DNA of 64,000 bases. It comes from Flavobacterium bernardetii (lineage in GTDB: Bacteria > Bacteroidota > Bacteroidia > Flavobacteriales > Flavobacteriaceae). Shown here one piece after another: positions 8,619-17,606 of this stretch. The DNA lies in NCBI RefSeq assembly GCF_011305415.1, contig NZ_JAANOQ010000002.1, positions 305,186-369,185 on the forward strand, in the 5' to 3' direction. The first letter of the stretch is position 1; the number at the start of each line of letters is the position of its first letter. The translations under genes and the position numbers were made by a program. A model generated the notes under the pieces. It worked only from the letters and a program-made list of their open reading frames with translations, was not told the origin of the DNA and did no database searches.

Positions 8619-9395
8619 CTATAGTATTCTGGTTGCATTCCAAATTCCAAAATTACTATCAGCGTATGTCCAGTTTCCGTTGAATTTGTTTTTCTCCATA
8701 AGCCCTGTTATTTGCCCAATATGTAAGTTTGCATTTAATTGGTATTGAGTAAAAGGATTACCGTTATCTTTTGCTTTTGAAATTTCATCAGTTGGTGAAA
8801 ATAATTTTATTTCTCCATTTATATCAATAAAATCCCTTGAATTAAATTCTTTTGATAGGCCTTTTACTTTTAATTCTCCGTCAGTAGTAAAGTTAACATT
8901 ACCAGATTCATCTTGACTTTCAAACCTACCTGTATAACATTTAACTAATGAGTTGGATTTTTCCTTAATAAGGCAAATTTTTGAATTTATACTTGAATAG
9001 AAATTAAAATTTGATGTAGCAATGACTCCTCCGCTTTCATTTAATCGTATCTCAAATGATATATTATCATTCGCAAAACGATATCTGTAAATTGGTAAAA
9101 TGTCTTTTCCGTCGCCTCCTAGAATAGGAACATTTTCTAAAATATAGGTTTCATTATTCTCTGTTTGGAACTTTGCCCAAATTTTATCATCATTTTATAA
9201 ATCAACATATAAGACACCTGAAGTATTCCCGATTACGATTCCCTTGTAAATGCCTTTGTGTGAATTGTCAAATAATGAATTAGCTTCTGGTTTACTAGCT
9301 AATGTAGTTGATGTGGTCGCCATTGTTGCTTGGTCGTCGTCAGAACAGTTTGAAAGTAAGCAACAAAAAATTAAAATTGAAAAAAATTTTTCCAT
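8619..9395 (-). pseudogene. lipoprotein gene interrupted by an in-frame stop
   Basis: The frame starts at 9395 with a lipoprotein signal (MEKFFSILIFCCLLSNC, lipobox LSNC) and hits a TAA at 9195-9197 after 66 codons. Reading on in the same frame gives 191 more sense codons without another stop, ending at TAG 8619-8621 with a clear protein-like sequence (e.g. ENVPILGGDGKDILP, KFNGNWTYADSNFG). The intact product would be a secreted lipoprotein of about 258 residues of no recognised family. A single base change explains the break. A sequencing error or a recent loss are both possible. Confidence 0.75.
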
Positions 9396-9802
9396 GATTA
9401 ATGATGTATTAGTTAAACTTAATTTAGTGGAAATTTATGTACCAAATTTTGAATCTAAATTTCTACTTCAAAGGTAATTATATAGGATTTACACTTTTGA
9501 TATTTAACTGTTTAATCGATATGAAGGTTTTTCGTTTGGTTAATAAACCTAATTTTAAGAAATATTTATACTTAATAAATAAAAGGGTTCAATTTGCAGT
9601 GTTGTGCATCATAATTAGCTATTTATTTAAACGCTAACATGAAGAGAAGTATATTTTAATTATTATAAAATCGGTCAATTGGTTACAAATTAGCGTTCAT
9701 TTTCTTGTTTGATACGTTAAAAGTTAAATAAAAATCGATTTATAGAAATTTAGATAGATGCTTTGTTCCTGTTATATTCTTTACTCATGTATCAAAAATC
9801 CC
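9396..9802. other. long intergenic stretch, nothing recognised
   Basis: About 400 AT-rich bases between the broken lipoprotein and the first conserved leader. A possible 66-codon frame at 9437-9637 has no protein-like features and is not supported. Confidence 0.5.
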
Positions 9803-9944
9803 GTTTCATGACAATAATTAAATTCCACATTATTATTCGTGATAATTTTACTACAAGAATTAATACTAGTAGATTCTTAAATTAAACAAAGGCGGAACCG
9901 AAAAGCCAAAAGAGTAGGACAAAAACCATATAAAAAACCAAATT
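9803..9944 (+). promoter_or_regulatory. shared upstream leader, copy 1
   Basis: Starts with GTTTCATGACA (9803-9813) and ends with the block GGCGGAACCGAAAAGCC (9891-9907) then AGAGTAGG (9911-9918), 27 bases before the start codon of the DUF1842-like gene. The same two blocks, in the same order, precede the genes at 14033 and 16657. The second block can form a GGC/GCC hairpin. It could be a regulator-bound promoter plus a structured 5' leader RNA. Confidence 0.6.
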
Positions 9945-10325
9945 ATGTCAACACAATCTAATTTAGAAGGAGCTTATTTAGCTCAAGGTACAATAGGAAA
10001 CGTAGGAATGCCAGGAGCTCCTATTGTTCATTTTTCTTTTGTTGTAGTACCATCTCAACACAAAGTAACTGGTTCAGTACATGTTACTCAAGCTATCCAA
10101 AACGGAAATTATAGCGGACAAGTTACAGGAACAATTTATGCTACTGGTTTTGGATCTGTTACTCAAGTTGTAGCAGTAAAAGGTATGATTCATTCTGATG
10201 GAGATATGCCAATTGAAATTCCTTTTGATGCACATTTAGCTATAGATGGTTCTTGGAATGGAACTGGAGGGTTTGCTTATGCAAATACACATATTGAAAA
10301 TGTGCCTGTAGCTTCAAAAAAATAA
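9945..10325 (+). CDS. DUF1842-like small beta-rich protein
   Basis: A 126-residue protein without a signal peptide. The sequence is rich in Gly, Thr and Val in alternating patterns (HKVTGSVHVTQAIQNG, YSGQVTGTIYATGFG), typical of a beta-sandwich or barrel. It resembles the DUF1842 family, whose function is unknown; that match is from memory and weak. It is the first gene of a unit with the haem-motif lipoprotein at 10473, though a terminator-like hairpin (10393-10428) separates them. It carries copy 1 of the shared leader, linking its expression to the flavin oxidase and tyrosinase units. Confidence 0.55.
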   Translation: MSTQSNLEGAYLAQGTIGNVGMPGAPIVHFSFVVVPSQHKVTGSVHVTQAIQNGNYSGQVTGTIYATGFGSVTQVVAVKGMIHSDGDMPIEIPFDAHLAIDGSWNGTGGFAYANTHIENVPVASKK

Positions 10326-10392
10326 TTATTGTCTATCCAATAGCTATAAAGACTTATGAACTTTGTTGTGTTGGGTAATTGAATTATAAATT

Positions 10393-10428
10393 AAAAGAGG
10401 TTGCTTTGTAATAATCAGCCTCTTTTTT
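10393..10428 (+). terminator. terminator after DUF1842-like gene
   Basis: Stem AAAAGAGG (10393-10400) with TTG extension / CAG then CCTCTTTT, followed by T8. Clean intrinsic terminator about 65 bases past the stop. Confidence 0.8.
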
Positions 10429-10472
10429 TTAAACAAATCCCAATTAATTCGAAAACTTAAAAACTATTTATT

Positions 10473-11960
10473 ATGAAAAAAACTATTTTAAAAAGAATAC
10501 TTTCAGTAACATTAGTTGGAGCAATAGTTGTTTCTTGTGTAATTGAAAACGGAAAATTACCTCAAAATGTCAAACCATTATGTGATTTATCTGAAAAGGA
10601 TTTTGCCACTTGGTTTAAAAGTGGAGAGGTTACTGAAAACGGAGAAGTAACACCAGCAAACAGTGTAGATTTTGTACATGATAACAATTGTGATTTTTAT
10701 AAATGGTCGGAAAGAATGTTTCTTTGGATGACCTCAAAAGACAGTTCAAACAAAGCTGTTTTTGAATCTCAAGAATTTTATACCGTATCACCTAAAATTG
10801 ATGGACACCGAGATTTAATTCCAAATAAACCAGGTCAATTGTTACGAGCTATGGCTAATGTTGATAAAACTGGTAAAATAGTAAGTGAAGAAGGGCAAGC
10901 AACGGATGATGTATTAATGGATGCTAATGGAAATTTAGTGTATTATATTTCTATGGTAAATGATGTGTATGCCGAATTTTTAAATGCTGTAAAGCAAAAG
11001 AAAATGTCGGGAAATCAATTTCCAACTACAAAAGCTGAAAAAGATAGCATCTTTAATTTCGCGAAACAAAATGGAATTATTTTGAAAAACCCTAATACAT
11101 TAGCTATTGAAATTAAAACTTCTTGGGTTGAGGCGACTTCATTAAAAAATGTGGAGGAATTTATTACTATCGAAGCTATGGTTCCTGTTTATAAAAAAAA
11201 TAGCGACAAATTATGGATTATTAATGGAGAACGTAAAATAAAATTAGCTTTAGTAGGAATGCATATTGTTGGAAGTGCTAACGGACATCCAGAAATGATT
11301 TGGGCTACATTTGAACACCAACACAATACACCAAATGCCGCTTATCAATATTTGAACAAAGACGGCATTACTGAAACTGTTTTAGCAGACGAAGGAAACG
11401 ATTGGCTGTTTAATAACAACCTAAAAGATTCTACGAATATTTCTCATATGGTTTTTTCTGGCGATTCTATTATGGCTAAAAAAGGCTATACAATTTCACC
11501 AAGTAATACGCTTAGAACAAAACCTTGGGGAAGTGCGGTGGATGTAAAGCCAAATGCTGAAGACGCTTCGCCTGCAGCTTCAAACAGTGAAATTATTGCG
11601 ATTAATAATGCTGTAATTTCTAAATTAAAAGGTAAAGATGTACGAAAGAATTATATTTTTATTGGTGCAACATGGACGGATAGCGGAACAGCACCAAACG
11701 GATATAGTTATAATCCAAAAGTAGATTCTTTAAAAGTTGCTGGTGTAGCAATTGGTGCAAGTCAGTTAGCCAATTCAACAATGGAAACGTATGCTCAAAA
11801 TGGAGATACTTATAATGCTTTTGGTACGTGTTTTTCTTGTCATTCAAATAACAAAGGTTTAAGACCAAATGATTTGAGTCATATTTATAGCGGATTGTTA
11901 AAAGGATTGCCAACTCCAAATGCATCAATGGTAATTATTGATGATAGAAATAGAAAATAA
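10473..11960 (+). CDS. secreted lipoprotein with a single c-type haem motif
   Basis: A 495-residue protein beginning with a lipoprotein signal (lipobox VVSC, Cys about residue 22). Near the C-terminus is one CxxCH motif, Cys453-Phe-Ser-Cys456-His457 in FGTCFSCHSNNKG, the signature for covalent haem c attachment. A possible distal ligand follows at DLSHIYSG. The 400 residues between match no family I know; they contain several Trp-rich segments (DFYKWSERMFLWMTSKD, HPEMIWATFEHQHN). I infer an outer-membrane-anchored redox protein. It neighbours other oxidative enzymes (flavin oxidase, tyrosinase), so an electron-transfer role with them is plausible but unproved. Confidence 0.7.
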   Translation: MKKTILKRILSVTLVGAIVVSCVIENGKLPQNVKPLCDLSEKDFATWFKSGEVTENGEVTPANSVDFVHDNNCDFYKWSERMFLWMTSKDSSNKAVFESQEFYTVSPKIDGHRDLIPNKPGQLLRAMANVDKTGKIVSEEGQATDDVLMDANGNLVYYISMVNDVYAEFLNAVKQKKMSGNQFPTTKAEKDSIFNFAKQNGIILKNPNTLAIEIKTSWVEATSLKNVEEFITIEAMVPVYKKNSDKLWIINGERKIKLALVGMHIVGSANGHPEMIWATFEHQHNTPNAAYQYLNKDGITETVLADEGNDWLFNNNLKDSTNISHMVFSGDSIMAKKGYTISPSNTLRTKPWGSAVDVKPNAEDASPAASNSEIIAINNAVISKLKGKDVRKNYIFIGATWTDSGTAPNGYSYNPKVDSLKVAGVAIGASQLANSTMETYAQNGDTYNAFGTCFSCHSNNKGLRPNDLSHIYSGLLKGLPTPNASMVIIDDRNRK

Positions 11961-11983
11961 AATAAATATGGTTAATTAGGAAG

Positions 11984-12015
11984 AAACACTCAAGTAATTG
12001 GGTGTTTTTTTTTTT
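11984..12015. terminator. terminator between convergent genes
   Basis: Stem AAACACTCAA (11984-11993) / TTGGGTGTTT (11998-12007) followed by a T run on the plus strand, between the haem lipoprotein and the convergent membrane protein. Confidence 0.75.
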
Positions 12016-12023
12016 GTCAATTT

Positions 12024-12836
12024 TTACACTAAAAAATCATTGCCTAATCGTTGTCTGAATCTGTCAATTGGTTTTAAGTCGACATCAATTTCATCGTTAG
12101 AAACATCGAAAGGATCATCTAAACCTCTAATTAATAAATACAAATAACAGAATAAAAAAGTAACAGCTGCTGTAACGAAATAATCTGCTGGGTTCGATTT
12201 AAATTTTGTAATCAACAACAACGACATCACAATAAACAAAATACTTTTAAGTAAAATGTAGGCAGGTTTTATAAAGTTATTTCGAGAAATAGAGTAGGCG
12301 CGAGTAAGTTGTTTTCGCATCGCGTTCGTGTTTTCTTGAATACCTTTTATAGCTTCTTTATCCACACCGCGTTCTGCGAAGTAATAGGCAATTTCATTAG
12401 AATTTCGAAGCAATGGAAAAATGACGTTGGAATCTTTTTCTTTAGAATAAATCCAAGAGATAATTCCGTCTGTAATTAAAAGTAATTGATCTCTTAAAAA
12501 AGGTTGGTTTAATTCTTCTTTACATAAATCGGAAGTACCGGTTCTTGGTGCTCTTAAGGCTAAATAAATCCAATCTTTTATCGCTTCTAAATTGGAAGCT
12601 ACTTCTCCAGGAATACGCTCACTTTCTTTAAAATCCGACATCGTAGCGGCTAATAATAATCCGAAAACAAAAAACGCACCTGTGAAAATAATTGTAATAT
12701 CAGACAACTCAATTAAATCGTGAAAATCTTGTCCGTAGAACGACAAGTTTTTGAAAACAAAATTTTTAATGCATAAAATAAGTAAGGCTGCAAGAATAGA
12801 TTTTATAATTATGGTTCGGTTGGTGATGAATTTCAT
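12024..12836 (-). CDS. bestrophin-like (DUF4239-type) membrane protein
   Basis: A 270-residue protein with four predicted membrane segments: about 9-28, 47-66, 193-212 and 218-238. A long cytoplasmic middle part (70-190) contains FAERGVDKEAI. The end of the last helix carries IRGLDDPFDVSNDE, like the acidic D-x-P-F motif after the last helix in bestrophin-like DUF4239 proteins. Bestrophins are anion channels; whether this one conducts ions is unknown. It is 42 bases downstream of the exbD-like gene on the same strand and probably shares its transcript. Confidence 0.6.
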   Translation of the reverse strand: MKFITNRTIIIKSILAALLILCIKNFVFKNLSFYGQDFHDLIELSDITIIFTGAFFVFGLLLAATMSDFKESERIPGEVASNLEAIKDWIYLALRAPRTGTSDLCKEELNQPFLRDQLLLITDGIISWIYSKEKDSNVIFPLLRNSNEIAYYFAERGVDKEAIKGIQENTNAMRKQLTRAYSISRNNFIKPAYILLKSILFIVMSLLLITKFKSNPADYFVTAAVTFLFCYLYLLIRGLDDPFDVSNDEIDVDLKPIDRFRQRLGNDFLV

Positions 12837-12878
12837 TGTGGTTTGTTTTTAGCAAATTTAGAAAGATTTGAATTTAAT

Positions 12879-13430
12879 TTATAAATTATTTTCATCTAAT
12901 AGCTTTTGTTCCTCTTTGTAAAGTTGGTCACTAATTGTATAGCCTCTCACTTTATTGATGTGCATTTCATCTATAGTTTCTACAACGTTTTCAAAAACGC
13001 AAGCTGCACTTGGTTTGATAACTACAAATAAGCCCTCTCTATCTGGATTTTCAACTCGTTCTTTGACAAATTCATTGAAGGTAAAAATTTCATTTCTTAA
13101 GGCTAACGAACCTGATTGAAACGTTTTTGGTTTTTCTACTGGACATTGAGCCAATCCGATATATGTAACTACTTTGTTGTTTTCGCCTAATAAAATAGTA
13201 AAAGTTTTCCAACCAACATTGTCGCCACAGCATATACTTCCATCGACACAAGCATCTTGAGGCAAACTTAAATCCATAGCGGTTGGTTTTTTAATGAAAC
13301 TTTGCAACATGAAAAACATCATTAATAAAAAGGATAAATTGACCATAGCGGTTAAGTCTACAAAAGGATGTAGTTTTTTAGCTTTTGGTGTAATGCTTTT
13401 TCTGCCGTAAGTGTTTTTGCTAGTGTACAT
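12879..13430 (-). CDS. ExbD/TolR-like protein lacking the usual membrane aspartate
   Basis: A 183-residue ExbD/TolR-type protein with a short cytoplasmic N-terminus, one membrane helix (about 28-48, VDLTAMVNLSFLLMMFFMLQ) and a periplasmic domain. Family members normally read D-x-T-P-M-V-D-L there, the second Asp being the proton-carrying residue of the ExbBD/TolQR motor. Here that position is Asn (AMVNLS) and the Pro is Ala. The periplasmic part has several Cys residues (DACVDGSICCGDN, AQCPVE, SAACVF), unusual for ExbD. No exbB/tolQ gene is adjacent. It may be an uncoupled or repurposed relative. Confidence 0.8.
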   Translation of the reverse strand: MYTSKNTYGRKSITPKAKKLHPFVDLTAMVNLSFLLMMFFMLQSFIKKPTAMDLSLPQDACVDGSICCGDNVGWKTFTILLGENNKVVTYIGLAQCPVEKPKTFQSGSLALRNEIFTFNEFVKERVENPDREGLFVVIKPSAACVFENVVETIDEMHINKVRGYTISDQLYKEEQKLLDENNL

Positions 13431-13522
13431 GATAAAGTAGATTGGTTAGTTTTTTTTCTAGTTCAAGAATTATGCCGCGTCTGTGATTTTTTTTCTGTAA
13501 TAATTTTTTAATCACAGTTTCT

Positions 13523-13597
13523 GTTATTTTTTATTTGAAGTGGAAAATAAATAACAAAACCCGTTATTTTTTTCTCTGAACGAAAATAAATAACAGG
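13523..13597. repeat. dispersed GTTATTTT palindrome pair
   Basis: Two consecutive hairpins, GTTATTTTTTATTT ... AAAATAAATAAC and CCGTTATTTTTTT ... AAAATAAATAACAGG. The second is almost identical to 23965-24001, and a related single hairpin is at 19770-19802. AT-rich dispersed palindromes, possibly terminators of mobile origin. Confidence 0.7.
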
Positions 13598-13860
13598 TTT
13601 AAAATTGGTTAACTTAAAAAAACAACAAATAGGTTTTAGATTGTTAGGTAGTTTGGTATTTGTTGAAATTGTTTTAAAATAAATTTGGTTGTGTTCTGGG
13701 ATGACCAATTGCTTTTGTAAATAAGTTTATTCTTCTTTAACTTAAACTAATAATCCTTTTATTTTCAAATACTTATGATAAATATTTTTACTATTTATTT
13801 CTTTTTCTTTTTGAAATCATTTTCACACCTCATTTTCTGCATTTCAAGTCATAAAGATTA

Positions 13861-14010
13861 GGTTTCATGACATAAATATAATTTCTCTACATTTCTTATA
13901 GTAGCTTTATGAAACTAAAAGTAGAGCATAAACTACTTAAAAAGACGAACTGTACTCATACAGTTAACCAATTGAGAGGCGGCAACTGAAAAGCCTAAAT
14001 AGAGTAAGTG
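13861..14010 (+). promoter_or_regulatory. shared upstream leader, copy 2
   Basis: GGTTTCATGACA (13861-13872), a TAGCTTTA -7-like word near 13902-13909, then three hairpins: AAGTAG/CTACTT (13919-13938), AACTGTA/TACAGTT (13948-13965) and GGC ... GCC within GGCGGCAACTGAAAAGCC (13978-13995), then AGAGTAAG (14001-14008). Over the first 60 bases it matches copy 3 at most positions. It precedes the flavin oxidase start by 23 bases. Confidence 0.65.
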
Positions 14011-14032
14011 ATATATCATAAATAACATAAAT

Positions 14033-16213
14033 ATGACGATTACAGGACACCTTGTTTTAGAAGCGCTTGGTAAAGAAAATGGCAATTATCTCAGCTATTC
14101 AAAAGAAAAACTTGTTTTGCAGAAAAGTAATAAAGGCGTAACAATAGTTTTCGCTATTGAATATCAGGATAATGGAACAATAGCCTTGGCTTGCCAAGGT
14201 TGCGAAAAAGGTTTATATCTGAGTCATACCAATGGACAACTGTCACTAAAATATTGGGAAAAAGGAGACGATCAACTATGGATTAAATATGATAAAGGTT
14301 TTGGCAACGTAGCATTTGAATGTTCTGGGAATAAAAAAGGGCAATTTTTAAGTCATGCTTTTAACGAAATTTGGTTGCAAGACGGATATGAAGGTGAGGG
14401 TGAATTATGGAAAATGGAAAACAGTCCCGAATCCGATTACAATAATTATTTAAATGAGTATTTTACTAAATCAGAAATTTGTGTTAAAGAATTATGTGAT
14501 CAATTACCAAGAGTTACAATATTTACATCTCTGGATATAGAGCCAAACAAAAAGTTGGGATATTTTAAGGGATCCCAAGTATTTAATACTCGTTTACAGC
14601 AAAATCCTTTAGCAATTGTTTATTGTGAAACTCCAGAACATGTGCAAAAGGCATTTGATATTGCAACTAAAAACCAAATTCCTATCAGAGTGAGAGCAGG
14701 TGGTCATGATCACGAAGGCGAGTCGTCAGGAACTAATGTCGTAACAATTGATGTGTCAAAAATGACTTCTGTTAAAATAGATAAAACTACCAAAATTGCA
14801 GAAATCGGAGCGGGAAATCGCTTTATTTGCTTAACATCAAAATTAGCTGATAAAGACGTAATGATAGCACATGGTACTTGTGCTACAGTTTGTATTACAG
14901 GTTATACTCTTGGTGGAGGCTGGGGACCTTGGACCAGAAAAGTAGGTATGAATTGTGAACATTTAAAAGGTGCTACTATGATACTTGGAGACGGTTCGGA
15001 GGTTAGAGTTGATGAAGACCCGAAGGATGGGCATGTTCCAGAACTATTGTGGGCACTTCGTGGTGGAGGTGGTTTGAGTTATGGTATTGTAACCGAACTA
15101 AGAATCCAAACTTTTGATTTGCCTAAAGAATTAATTAAATTCGAATTACATTGGAATCATTACGACGATAAAGAAAAGTATCCAAAAGATGATTTTCCAA
15201 CTTTAGAAATTCTAAAGACTTGGGAAGAAGTTATTAAGTCAGAAAACACATCCAAACTTATAGGTACTAATTTTAAAATTAATGGACGCCCTACTGTAGA
15301 TGAATTTGATTATAAAAAAATATCTCACGGTTGTTGTATGTACGGATATTGGGAAGGCAATTGTGATGAATTAGTAACATTCGTTTATGAATGGTTTAAA
15401 AACGTTTTACCAATGGGTATTCATATTGATGGTGAAGGAGGAGTTCATACAGAACCATTTGAGAAATATATCCCTTTAGTCTCTTCTAAAACACCTCTCA
15501 CTGCGCCAGTGAAAGGTCCTGAAATAAATTTTAAAATCAAAACTGCTAAAGAATTTTATATCAATAAAAACGGTCTTATGAGCAGTTGGGACAGAGAATC
15601 ATTTGCAAAAACACAGGAAAAAATAAAAGCAAAAACACGAGTAAAAGGAAAAGAAGCAGCGACTCTTTCAGGTGTGCCAATTCCTCCAGACTTGGACGAT
15701 CCTGCTCCGCATAAAATTACATCTCGTTTTGTTAATCATGAAGGTTTAAATGACGAAGGATACAAACAATTTTTATTGAGCCTAACTTCTTCTTTAATAC
15801 AGCCAGAAAATCGTGGTTTGGGTATATTTACTTATGTTACTTTGGGCGCAATAGTAGGTGATTATTATAATAGTAAAATTGGAAAAAACAATCCAACGGC
15901 ATTTCCTTATAAGGACAAACTTTATACCATTCAATACCAAGCTTGGTGGAATGAGACTAACTATGAAAAAATTGATCCTTCTCATTTCCAAAATGATTCA
16001 GTATATGAAAATACGAATCGTGCCATGGATTGGATTGATGTTGCGCGTAATTTCAATATTCCGAATACCTCAGGTTCTTTTATTAGTTTTAAAGATAATA
16101 GTATACCAACATCTGTTTATTTTGACAAGAATTATGATAAATTGAAAAAAATCAAAATTAATTTTTCAAAAGATCCTTACAATCATTTCCGAACTCGTAA
16201 GACAATTATTTAA
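14033..16213 (+). CDS. berberine-bridge-type FAD oxidase with N-terminal beta-trefoil-like domain
   Basis: A 726-residue oxidoreductase. Residues 1-130 contain three spaced repeats of the form G-x-(Y/F)-L-S-(Y/H) (GNYLSY, GLYLSH, GQFLSH), like a fascin- or lectin-type beta-trefoil. From about 190 follows a PCMH-type FAD-binding domain: His225 in RAGGHDHEG and Cys283 in HGTCATVCITG match the two residues that bind FAD covalently in bicovalent berberine-bridge enzymes, and TLGGGWG follows. The C-terminus has the BBE tail (YFDKNYDKLKKIKINF ... DPYNHFR). Such enzymes oxidise alcohols, sugars or phenolics with O2; the substrate here is unknown. There is no signal peptide. It has its own leader (copy 2). 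Confidence 0.88.
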   Translation: MTITGHLVLEALGKENGNYLSYSKEKLVLQKSNKGVTIVFAIEYQDNGTIALACQGCEKGLYLSHTNGQLSLKYWEKGDDQLWIKYDKGFGNVAFECSGNKKGQFLSHAFNEIWLQDGYEGEGELWKMENSPESDYNNYLNEYFTKSEICVKELCDQLPRVTIFTSLDIEPNKKLGYFKGSQVFNTRLQQNPLAIVYCETPEHVQKAFDIATKNQIPIRVRAGGHDHEGESSGTNVVTIDVSKMTSVKIDKTTKIAEIGAGNRFICLTSKLADKDVMIAHGTCATVCITGYTLGGGWGPWTRKVGMNCEHLKGATMILGDGSEVRVDEDPKDGHVPELLWALRGGGGLSYGIVTELRIQTFDLPKELIKFELHWNHYDDKEKYPKDDFPTLEILKTWEEVIKSENTSKLIGTNFKINGRPTVDEFDYKKISHGCCMYGYWEGNCDELVTFVYEWFKNVLPMGIHIDGEGGVHTEPFEKYIPLVSSKTPLTAPVKGPEINFKIKTAKEFYINKNGLMSSWDRESFAKTQEKIKAKTRVKGKEAATLSGVPIPPDLDDPAPHKITSRFVNHEGLNDEGYKQFLLSLTSSLIQPENRGLGIFTYVTLGAIVGDYYNSKIGKNNPTAFPYKDKLYTIQYQAWWNETNYEKIDPSHFQNDSVYENTNRAMDWIDVARNFNIPNTSGSFISFKDNSIPTSVYFDKNYDKLKKIKINFSKDPYNHFRTRKTII

Positions 16214-16380
16214 ATTCAATTATTTTAGACGTAAAGTAGTATATGAAGAAAATTTTGTGATTCTGTGTGAAGTATAATTTCTCTTTATTTTAAATGGCTT
16301 TTTTAAAGATAAAAATGTGTAAGCGTTTTTGCGTAATAAAAGTTATAAAACATTATTTGTGTTTTGTGCCATAAATTAAA

Positions 16381-16530
16381 GGTTTCATGACATAATTTTA
16401 ATTCCTCTAGATTTCTTATGCTAGTTTTATAATATAAAAAAGTAGAGCAGAAACTACTTTAAAAAAGTCTGCTACTCCCCCCAGTTAATACTATTGAGAG
16501 ATAGAAATCGAAAAACTTTACTAGAATAGG
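16381..16530 (+). promoter_or_regulatory. shared upstream leader, copy 3
   Basis: GGTTTCATGACA (16381-16392), TAGTTTTA -7-like word, hairpin AAGTAG/CTACTT (16440-16459), a CAGTTAA ... TATTGAGAG segment aligned with copy 2, then AGAAATCGAAAAACTTTA and GAATAGG (about 16503-16530), a diverged form of the GGCGG..GAAAAGCC block. It lies about 130 bases farther from its gene (16657) than in copies 1 and 2. Confidence 0.6.
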
Positions 16531-16656
16531 TGTTTTTTAAAATAAAGAAATGTACTCTAAATGAAGATGTTAAATTAATTGTGTCTTCTTGTTACAGCTT
16601 TATTTGAAATTAAAGACTTAATTAATTTAATACCACATATAAATTAGTTTAAAGCT

Positions 16657-17589
16657 ATGCGAAGTAATAAAGGGATTGTATTTGGAATAATTGTCTTTTT
16701 TATGACAGTTTCATCGTCAGCACAAAAAGAAATATTAGTTATCGGTAGAACAACAGGAGAATTAGTAGTAAATAAGAACAAAAAAATAAGATCATTTGGT
16801 TTTAGTAGTACACTATCTGGACAAGTAAGTTTACCAGGTTCTCCAATAGAAATGATAGTTGGGGATAGTCTTACTATTGATTTTTGGAATATTTCTCAAG
16901 GTAATCCAGTATCGTTATTTGCTGAAGGAATTAATTTTAAACAGCTTGATGAGGAAAATAAAATTATTAAGAACAAGCCTGTAGCTCACATGGAGCATGG
17001 ATTATATCGAATCTTAGCAAAAAATACGGGGACATATCTTTATTACAGTCCAGAAAATTATCCGTTTAATCTTCAAGCAGGTATGTTCGGAATTATTAAT
17101 ATCCGGGAGAAGGAAAAATTAGAATCAAAAAAAACAGATGAGGTAGTATGGTGTAGCCATGAAATTGATACTAATTGGCATACAGATGATATTATGAATG
17201 AGAATCAAAATGCAATAAATAATCCCTTTAAACTTCTGGAATATCAACCCAATTATTTTTTGATTAATGGAAAATTAGCAAAAAAAACAAATGGTTTGCA
17301 GCCTTTAAATCTTCGAAAAGATACAATTATTCTTCGTATTGTGAATGCAGGTTTATATAATCATGAAATTGAATTTCCTGTAACAATGCATCCTGAAATT
17401 ATTTTCGGAAATACATCTAATAGTATAAAAACATCAGAAACTACTAAAGTGGTTTTACATAGTAAGGAAACCATGGAGATACAACTTTTTTTAGTTCATT
17501 CAAAAGAGAATGAATCAATAGTTTATAATTATATAGATCCTAAAATTGGCAAAGTCATTTATAAAGTAAAAATTCCTGTCTTTTATTAA
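16657..17589 (+). CDS. secreted cupredoxin-like protein without the usual copper ligands
   Basis: A 310-residue protein with a signal peptide (cleavage after VSSSA). The N-terminal half has the first-cupredoxin pattern of multicopper oxidases (MIVGDSLTIDFWNISQG, then TGTYLYYSPENYPFNLQAG and MFGIINIRE). True oxidases read W-Y-H-S-H at that second site; here it is YLYYSP, so those copper ligands are absent. The second half (about 165-310) may be another cupredoxin-like sandwich (LRIVNAGLYNHEIEF). It leads the operon ending in tyrosinase, so it may be a structural or copper-delivery partner rather than an oxidase. Confidence 0.65.
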   Translation: MRSNKGIVFGIIVFFMTVSSSAQKEILVIGRTTGELVVNKNKKIRSFGFSSTLSGQVSLPGSPIEMIVGDSLTIDFWNISQGNPVSLFAEGINFKQLDEENKIIKNKPVAHMEHGLYRILAKNTGTYLYYSPENYPFNLQAGMFGIINIREKEKLESKKTDEVVWCSHEIDTNWHTDDIMNENQNAINNPFKLLEYQPNYFLINGKLAKKTNGLQPLNLRKDTIILRIVNAGLYNHEIEFPVTMHPEIIFGNTSNSIKTSETTKVVLHSKETMEIQLFLVHSKENESIVYNYIDPKIGKVIYKVKIPVFY

Positions 17590-17606
17590 CATTAAAATAT
17601 AAAAAT

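Noticed and set aside
9250..9637. Plus-strand frames near the broken lipoprotein
   Set aside because: One is antisense to it; the other is low-complexity, without signal, motif or neighbour support.
11659..11928. 89-codon frame antisense to the haem lipoprotein
   Set aside because: His/Leu/Tyr-rich shadow of the real gene.
13508..13708. 66-codon frame upstream of the ExbD-like gene
   Set aside because: It covers the GTTATTTT palindromes and has no protein-like pattern.
16657..17589. Functional multicopper oxidase
   Set aside because: The scaffold is there, but the His-x-His copper ligands expected in the first cupredoxin domain are missing.
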